A stretch of DNA of 64,000 nt from Viola odorata (Eukaryota; Streptophyta; Magnoliopsida; Malpighiales; Violaceae): NCBI GenBank assembly GCA_963691705.1, contig OY829539.1:23482407-23546406 (forward strand), in the 5' to 3' direction. Below the pieces are notes generated by a model. It was not told the origin of the DNA and searched no databases. It worked only from the letters and a program-made list of their open reading frames with translations. The number at the start of each line of letters is the position of its first letter. Position 1 is the stretch's first letter. Positions 58,392 to 64,000 of the stretch are shown here, in pieces. The position numbers and the translations under genes are program-made.

Positions 58392-59839
58392 TTTAGGTTT
58401 TTGTATTTTATTTTTGTTTTTTCTTACTGTAGATGCCATATGGCTTTCTGTTAACGAATTTTCTTCAAAACTTTTCTAAGTGTTTGGAACTTTTCTCCGT
58501 TTGAATTCCCTGTACTGGAACATACAAACGAAAGAGCTTTCAATCGTCGTTAGACGTCAAAATAAGTTGAAGAATACTTTAAGTATGATAGTAATACTCC
58601 AACAAAAAATGAAAAAAATAAAGAGAACATGGCTTAAGCATGTTACCATTTTCCGTTTGATTGGGTATAGTTACCGGATGGCTTTCGTATGACTTTGCAT
58701 AATGCATCCGGGAAGAGATTGAGTCTCTTTTCTTGTTACTTCCGGGTATGTTTACGGAAAGCTTTTATATTTCATTTTCTTCCGTTTGCATAGCTTGCAA
58801 AAAATGGTATAGCAGGTGTCTTCCTTCCCGTTAACGGAAGGGTAATGGTCCAAGACTTGAAGGACTGAGTCCTTACCATTTGCTTTTCGTTTGATTTCCT
58901 GAAAATGTTAGGAATAATAATAATAGAGTAAAGTCCTTTGTAATTCATTTTGGCTACCTGTAACGGTATAACTTTAATCTTTTTTAGCCATGCTACAGTC
59001 TGATTCAGTAGGACCAGTATAGGCTTGAAAAGCTTTGATTGTTGACTCCTAGGTCGTACCACCTTGTGTCCGCGATAGGACCGGAATAGCCTTAGGAGAT
59101 TTTCTAATTGTTGAGATCTACTACCATTCACATGTCTATTGGAAAGACGCCGATGGATTATGGCAGAATGATTGTTGGGATCCGCTACTACTCACACGTA
59201 TGCCGATAGATTATGGCGGGTCGGTCCGCTACCATTCACATGTACGCCGGTAGATGACGGCGGGTTGATGATTGTATTCGCTACTACTCTCACGCACGTC
59301 GTTGGATTATGATGGATTGGTACACTACCAGTCGCTGGATTATGACTAGTTGATTCGCTACCAGTCAAATGTACGCCGGTAGATTATGCAAACAGATTAT
59401 TGAAAATCCGCTACCACTCTCACGTACGTTGCTGGATTATGGTGGATTGGTCCACTACCAGTCGCTGGATTATGTCGCACTGATTATTGGATTCGCTACT
59501 ACTCACATGTATGTCGATGGGTTATGACGGGTTGATCTGCTACCATTCACACATATGCTGGTAGATGATGGCGAACGCCCTGAACAATGATGTTTGTTCT
59601 CTTTTTTCTTAGAGAGACACAAACGAAAAAACAACTATGCAATTTAATGCCATTAGAGTATATAACATTAATTTAGTGGGCACAAAATACATTTTCATGT
59701 TAAGACATAATTGCCGAATATAATATATAATCATATGGAAATGTTACCGGTAGAGATCATGCTACTCAGTCATTCATCGGGTATTCACCCAGATATGCTA
59801 CCAGCTTTTCTTTGCCATTGTCTTTTCAGAATTGTCCCA
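58392..59839. repeat. Element H untranslated region with tandem repeats
   Basis: Non-coding. From about 59115 to 59575 a degenerate unit recurs, built on CGCTACYAYTCACATGTACG and YYGGTAGATTATGGCGGGTTG. It alternates CGCTACTACTCACACG and CACTACCAGTCGCTGG variants, at roughly 50-90 bp spacing. Position between the deleted pol and the antisense ORF corresponds to the Tat 3' repeat region. 58392-59110 shows no clear feature. Confidence 0.6.
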
Positions 59840-60691
59840 TTTTGGACCCGGAAGGTACATTTTTCATTTGATCCTCCAGATTGTTAATCAGTCGGTTATC
59901 GGGAGCTTGCATTCTGGCTTTAACCACGTATTCGCTCAAATTCCCTTCCTCAATTAGCCTCTCAATGGCTGCTTGGAGTTGGCCGAGCCTTCAGTGTCAT
60001 GCCCTGGTGCCTTGTGAAAGCGACAAAAGAAATTTTTTCTTGGTCCCACTTGAGCACCAGGTTTCTAGTTAGGATACCAGATTGGCAGCTTTCGGTCTTC
60101 AATGATTGCCAAAATTTCTGCCCTTGGAAGTCGTAACAAGATTACCTTCAAACCCGTTTGTTTATCCTGTCGGGGCTTCACCCTTCTTTCTTTTGGCTCT
60201 CGTGGAACATAATTACTCTGAGGAATATATTCCTTCTGAGTTCTCCGCCAATGGTAATCAACTTCCTCTATTGGCTTCCGTGGTGCATACTCTCTCTGAT
60301 TCCTCCGCTGGAAGTCAACGTGTCTTCCAGCTTGTCAAAATCACAGTTTCTTTTCAAAGCTTCTATCGCCAAACTGACATTAACATCCGGCGTCATAGCC
60401 ATTTCTAAATTGAATCGGTCCAGGTAACCCTTAAGAGGTTCCCCTGGATTCCGATGTATATCAAATAAAGCGGCAGATGATTTCTTCAAAGGAATAGATG
60501 TGCATAATCTACTCTGGAACTTTTCCTCCATTTAAGAACAATTGTTGATAAGAGTCCGAAGTTTGTCGAGTAGAATCGGCTACTGGGGGACTGGTAGGGA
60601 ACTCTATTCCAGTTGTCTTCGTTACCTGCAAGGCGCCGGAGGTGGTCTCCGGCGTAAACACTCCGATGCTTAAGTTAGTATGAGCGGTCAA
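59840..60691 (-). pseudogene. Element H gag remnant
   Basis: The minus strand at 60531-60268 encodes LFDIHRNPGEPLKGYLDRFN and a following EALKRNCDFDKLEDTL, the 'eSLrdYl.RF' and 'l..' parts of the Retrotrans_gag domain in RIRE2/Retand-like Tat elements. About 400 bp on (near 60040-60000) it encodes FFCRFHKAPGHDTEG, the CxxH...GHDTE zinc knuckle typical of that group. Several stops and frame changes are present; N-terminal residues from 60691 are not conserved. Pol is not found downstream, so a large deletion joins gag to the repeat region. Confidence 0.7.
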
Positions 60692-61061
60692 AATGGTAGG
60701 GGTTCAGCACGCTGTCTTAGGCTTACCCTCTTCTCTAGAATGGTGGGGGTATTTATAGGCAAAGGAAGGACCTTACCAACAGGGGGTAGGCGTTATCTCT
60801 GGTAGATGTCGCTTGGGTGCTAGGGAGTGACGTCATGCGAGGTGACGTCATACGGAGTGACGTCATGTGTGACCTGGGATGGGATGACGTTGTGCAGATG
60901 TCGCGTGAGAGCCCCCCCGTTGATGTCGTCCATCCCAGGGTCGTCCGCCAAGCTAGGGGCGGGAGGAACAGTGCCATGTCCCCCTTGGTATATACAGTGT
61001 TCTGGCCTTGTCGCCAGGTGCGATGGCGGAGATGCCGCTGGAGTGGTGTCAATGGTTATCA
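60692..61061 (-). repeat. Right LTR of element H (5' LTR), inner edge approximate
   Basis: The minus strand begins TGATAACCATTG at 61061. The minus-strand TATA box TATAAATA is at 60750-60757. A GC-rich U5-like stretch (CATCGGAGTGTTTACGCCGG) lies near 60640-60670, so the true inner edge may be nearer 60600; no convincing primer-binding site was found. Contains the TGACGTCA cluster. Confidence 0.55.
60828..60865. promoter_or_regulatory. Three TGACGTCA palindromes at exact 15-bp spacing
   Basis: TGACGTCA occurs at 60828-60835, 60843-60850 and 60858-60865, each in a unit GTGACGTCAT plus five bases; a half-site TGACGT follows near 60886. TGACGTCA is the classic bZIP (TGA/CREB-type) site. The cluster lies about 70-110 bp upstream of the minus-strand TATA box, in U3. 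Confidence 0.7.
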
Positions 61062-61202
61062 TAAGCCCAACTGAAAATGAGCCCGAGTATTTACCAAGGG
61101 CTACTGCCTTGTCTTCAGTCTTGTCTCTTCAGGGGTTTCTGCATTAATGAGGGCTCGAAAGTCGACAAACACGCCTTTTCAGAACATTTTTTTCTCTGAG
61201 TC

Positions 61203-61210
61203 TATAAATA
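61203..61210 (+). promoter_or_regulatory. TATA box for the 128-codon ORF
   Basis: TATAAATA followed by GGCC, 51-58 bp upstream of the ATG at 61261, giving room for a leader of about 25 nt. Confidence 0.6.
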
Positions 61211-61260
61211 GGCCTTTTTCTGCACTTTTTTTCACAATTCTCTCCACCTCTCCTCATTCA

Positions 61261-61647
61261 ATGGACGAAGTTACCAAAAACTTTCTGCTCTCCAAGGCCC
61301 ACACCCTGAGGAACCTGACTCAAGCAAACATCGATTTTCTAGGATCGTTGAACACCAAGATTTCTGAGGATATCTTGGAGCTCAAGAGGATGCTGACCCC
61401 CCTGCAGGCTAGGCAGAATGTTGTCTCCATGGAAGACTTTAGCCCTGTGGAGAAGGCGGTGAAGCTGTCTGTGGCTGTCTCTCAAATTCAGCTGCTTATC
61501 GCTATGCTGCAGCACAGGAAGGATTTGTTGGGGTGCTGCCTGAAAGGCATGAGGGCCTGCTCTTTTGAACTGACCACGCTTATGGATGCTCTGAGTGATA
61601 TTCCCTTCATGGAGTGGGAAGATGACGACGCTGGGTCGAATGCCTGA
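61261..61647 (+). CDS. Intact 128-codon gene of unknown family inside the retroelement nest
   Basis: ATG at 61261 (MDEVTKNFLLSKAHTLRNL) to TGA 61645-61647. I chose this start because it follows a TATA box (61203) by 58 bp and the region upstream is leader-like, though the frame is open back to 61147. The protein is predicted mostly helical: charged N-terminal helices with LNTKISEDILELKRML, a hydrophobic helix (AVSQIQLLIAMLQ), a Cys pair (LLGCCLKGMRAC) and an acidic C-terminus (EWEDDDAGSNA). No signal peptide or catalytic motif is visible. AATAAA signals follow at 61730. It occupies, relative to an H-type LTR, the place of the H antisense ORF, so it may be that ORF's counterpart in a related element. 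Function unknown; not recognised. Confidence 0.6.
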   Translation: MDEVTKNFLLSKAHTLRNLTQANIDFLGSLNTKISEDILELKRMLTPLQARQNVVSMEDFSPVEKAVKLSVAVSQIQLLIAMLQHRKDLLGCCLKGMRACSFELTTLMDALSDIPFMEWEDDDAGSNA

Positions 61648-61729
61648 GCAATGGTGGGGACCCTTCTGGTATGTCTCTCTATGTTTCCTTTGGTGTTACC
61701 TTGTGTATTCCCGGGCCGTTAGGCCCTTA

Positions 61730-61739
61730 AATAAATAAA
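61730..61739 (+). terminator. Overlapping poly(A) signals after the 128-codon gene
   Basis: AATAAATAAA provides two overlapping AATAAA hexamers about 85 bp beyond the stop codon, right after a small GGGCCGTTAGGCCC hairpin. Confidence 0.5.
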
Positions 61740-62534
61740 ATGGTTTCCTCGTTAGATTGCTGCGCTATTGATGTTTTCCTTCCTCGTATAACGTCTTGTT
61801 TGAAAAATAACCTCCGCACCCGCCAACAGTGGGTTTAATGTCCCTTGGGATCCCTCACCTTTTCATTTCTTGACTGGCACCTACTAATAAACGTCTCTCC
61901 CTACCCTTCCCAATTTATTTCGCGCCGTTTCTTTAGTGTCCACAGATTGGGCGGTTATTTCGGCGCCTTTTGGTTGGCGCAGACTTTCAACAGTTGTAAT
62001 TGTGAAGTCGGATTTGCAATTTTTTCGCAATCTCTCCATGTTTGAAAGTCTTTTAAATGTCTCCATGTTTGCAAATTTTTCCATAATTTCTCAATATCTA
62101 CAAAGTTTTCCTCAATTATTTCACGTGCAAAATTTTTTCCGCAACTTTCGCACTTCCAATCTTTTTCCACAATTCTTCCACGTGTGGAAAATCTTTGCCA
62201 CGTATGCAATATTTTTGCAATTTTTCCACGTGTGCAATTTCTCCACAAATTCCTCCACGGGCGCGAGTTTTTCACATCGATAATTTTTTCTATTGTGTAA
62301 ATTTCCCGTAATGTTTCACATGTAAATTCTTTCGCGATTTTTCCATGTGTATAATTCTGCCTCAATTATTTTCGTAATTCTCCATGTTTGTGATTTTTTT
62401 TATGATGCCTGCATTATTGCTGTTATTGTACTTACTCTCTTTCTCTCGTAGTGTGGAAACCTTGGGATGAAATTTTGCATACATAATTAAATCATTGCTT
62501 AAACTTATAATTATTTCTCTTGCTTACTTTTCAG
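61740..62534 (+). other. Non-coding region with degenerate repeats, ending in a splice acceptor
   Basis: 62025-62400 is a T-rich array with loosely repeated TTTTTCCACGTGTGCAA / TCTCCATGTTTGCAA phrases, including CACGTG at about 62123, 62176 and 62228. The stretch ends with TTGCTTACTTTTCAG at 62534, a good acceptor for the gag leader that follows. It is probably the intron or leader of a plus-strand A/B-type element. Confidence 0.5.
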
Positions 62535-62757
62535 GAAAACATCGCTCCCAAAAAGCAAACTATTCCTCGCAAGATTCACACGACTAGACTGCAAATGTGC
62601 AAGGTGGCAGAGCATGGTAAGACGAAGGAAACATTGAAAGCAAGGATAGCCGAACTAGAAGAACAGATTCGGGCCACTATGGAAAGGGCTAAACAAGGGA
62701 CGAGGCAACAATTGATTTTTTGCCCTATTTTTATCCCTTTCCTGCTCAAACAATGGG
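62535..62757 (+). pseudogene. gag N-terminal fragment of a plus-strand A/B-type element
   Basis: It encodes IAPKKQTIPRKIHTTRLQ, then a Val where A and B have the gag Met, then LKARIAELEEQIRATMERA, matching the first 40 residues of B's gag coiled coil and its upstream peptide. It is cut off by the X3 LTR. It shows that a third member of the A/B group, in the opposite orientation, extends rightwards beyond the window. Confidence 0.75.
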
Positions 62758-62760
62758 GCC

Positions 62761-64000
62761 TGATAGCACGTATTTTATGCATGTTTTTCCTTCTATTTTT
62801 TCCTTAATTTAGGCCTTGATACTACTAATCCACAGATCAAGGCCAAGAAGGAGAAATGTGCGAAAAGACATGCTTTCTGGGTATTTTTGCGGACTCCAAG
62901 CTTCAAGACCATCGTCGAGACCAAGGACCAATTTCTTCATCGAGGCCTGTCGTCGAGACCTCCAAAGGAATATTCCATAAAGATTCTCACGAGATCCCAT
63001 GAAGACTCTCTTCCAGAATATTCTAGAACATTCCAGAATGTTCCAGAATGTGCCCAAAGATGCTGATCTGCCCTCGACAATCTTATCGAGACCTCGACAA
63101 GTGCAAAATGCCAAATCCACGTGGCTCCACTCCAATCACTCCACGTGTCCTCCCTGATGCATGTCAGATGTTCTGCGTGGATCCCAAGGAATATTCCCCT
63201 TTTCTGCCATAGTGGGTCACCCCTTTTGCAGGAGCATGGGCTCCTTGTGTTGTACTCCCCTTAGCTGGAATTTTGTCCCTTAGTGGGTGGCTGGTGTATA
63301 TATACAACCTTATGTGCTAGGGTTTCAGCACCTCATCACACTTTAGATATTTTACTCTTAAACTAATTTTCAGTAGCCTTCTTCTAGTTTATTAGTTTTG
63401 GGACTTGTTCCTCTCTCTTCTCTCCATAGCTGCTGGCTCCAAGCTTTGTAACAAGCACCATTAATCAAGTTTTATCCTTTACTCTTCCTTTATCTTTTAT
63501 TATGTTATTTCCATCTTTTATTTGTTTATCTCTTAACATGAGTGGCTAAAACCCACGTTCTTGGTAAAGGTGTATCGAGGGTTGCTTGGGTAGATTCGAG
63601 GCCTGATTACTCTTAACATGTTCTCTTTGTTATATCTGGTTGCTTATCATTTTAATTCCATTTTTGCTTAGGGTGATTCGAGGCCTGATCAACTTTTAAT
63701 CTTCCCTTTGTGATTATTGTCGTGACTCTGCAGTGATAACTAGCGTGAGACTGTTGGGTAGGTATAGACAACTAGATTAGTGTTCTCGGGTAGATCTGGG
63801 TTCATTCGTCTAGGGCATGCAGCTGGTTAGGGTCCTGTCGTGATCTTGACAAATCGAGGCATCGATCCCTAGATGTGTCTTTCTTGTTCGTTATCGATGC
63901 TCTGATATTCTGTCCGCTTTGTTCTAGTGACAAGCTAAAGTGAAAAAGGTTGTCTTTTGATGACAAGATAGGTGGCTGAGAGGATATCAAAGGATCGAGG
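62761..64000 (+). mobile_element. Family-X LTR X3, continues past the window end
   Basis: It starts TGATAGCACGTATTTTATGC, matching X2 (TGATAGCATGTGTTTTATGC). Common landmarks follow: TTAGCTGGAATTTTGTCC, a TATA box GTATATATACAACC near 63296-63309, CTAGGGTTTCAGC, AACATGAGTGGCTAAAACCCACGTTCTTGGTAAAGG-type U5 sequence and TAACTAGCGTGAGAC. The 5 bases before it are GGGCC; the partner duplication lies outside. It interrupts the gag fragment at 62535. Confidence 0.8.

Larger units (their letters stand above)
20100..61061 (-). mobile_element. Element H: old Tat-lineage Ty3/gypsy element with antisense ORF, interrupted by X2 and B
   Basis: Inferred composite. A minus-strand gag remnant (59840-60691) lies next to an LTR ending at 61061. 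A plus-strand ORF with a Transposase_28-like domain occupies the other end next to a related LTR ending at 20533. Both LTR ends read ...TTATCA followed by a shared flank (AAGCCCAACYGAAAATGAG). An extra ORF antisense to gag-pol beside the 3' LTR is known in Tat elements. Almost all of pol is missing. The ORF is split by solo LTR X2 and by element B. Outer boundaries, especially on the left, are approximate. Confidence 0.6.

Overview
This window is nuclear DNA of a flowering plant, most likely a eudicot. The evidence is a five-exon GDSL lipase gene with canonical GT-AG introns, AT-rich intergenic DNA, Stowaway-like MITEs, a plant L1-type LINE, a Ty1/copia element, and a nest of Tat/Ogre-lineage Ty3/gypsy elements with two RNase H domains and additional ORFs. 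I cannot name the species. There are no tRNA or rRNA genes and no bacterial features. The only clear host gene is the GDSL esterase/lipase at 5039-8177 (minus); nearly everything else is transposable-element DNA in various states of decay.

Layout. 1-4668: 5'-truncated (by the window) LINE on the plus strand, with ORF1 C-terminus, ORF2 (endonuclease, reverse transcriptase, zf-RVT) broken by five stops, and an A-rich tail. 5039-8177: GDSL gene, with a MITE inside intron 3. 8635-11526: deleted copia element, minus strand, with gag and a stub of pol between two 0.8-kb LTRs. 11527-about 20100: AT-rich intergenic DNA with one well-delimited MITE (18174-18433). About 20100 to the window end: nested LTR retrotransposons.

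The nest can be read as strata from target-site duplications (TSDs) and interrupted reading frames. The oldest layer, H (about 20100-61061), is a minus-strand Tat-type element whose plus-strand (antisense) ORF carries a Transposase_28-like domain. A solo LTR of family X (22116-23696, TSD CTTAT) interrupts that ORF. Element B (23882-56355, minus, TSD CAACT) also interrupts it; B is a formerly autonomous Ogre/Tat element with gag, protease, RT, RNase H, archaeal-type RNase H and integrase, now pseudogenised. Inside B's 3' region sits element A (30332-42887, minus, TSD GTGCG). A is the youngest, with nearly identical 2.8-kb LTRs, two long open ORFs and no protease, RT or RNase H. Further family-X LTRs lie at 20756-about 21680 and 62761-64000.

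The most unusual points are as follows. B's right-hand LTR is preceded by a second copy of B's left flanking DNA, including the TSD and the end of the X solo LTR, which implies a duplication followed by solo-LTR formation. Element A is a non-autonomous Tat derivative with an intact 583-residue ORF1 and an intact 512-residue Gag-derived ORF carrying a duplicated zinc-knuckle module. A compact, intact 128-codon gene of unknown family at 61261-61647 has its own TATA box and poly(A) signals. Three TGACGTCA palindromes are spaced exactly 15 bp apart in an LTR. A conserved splice-acceptor plus peptide precedes gag in three separate elements.
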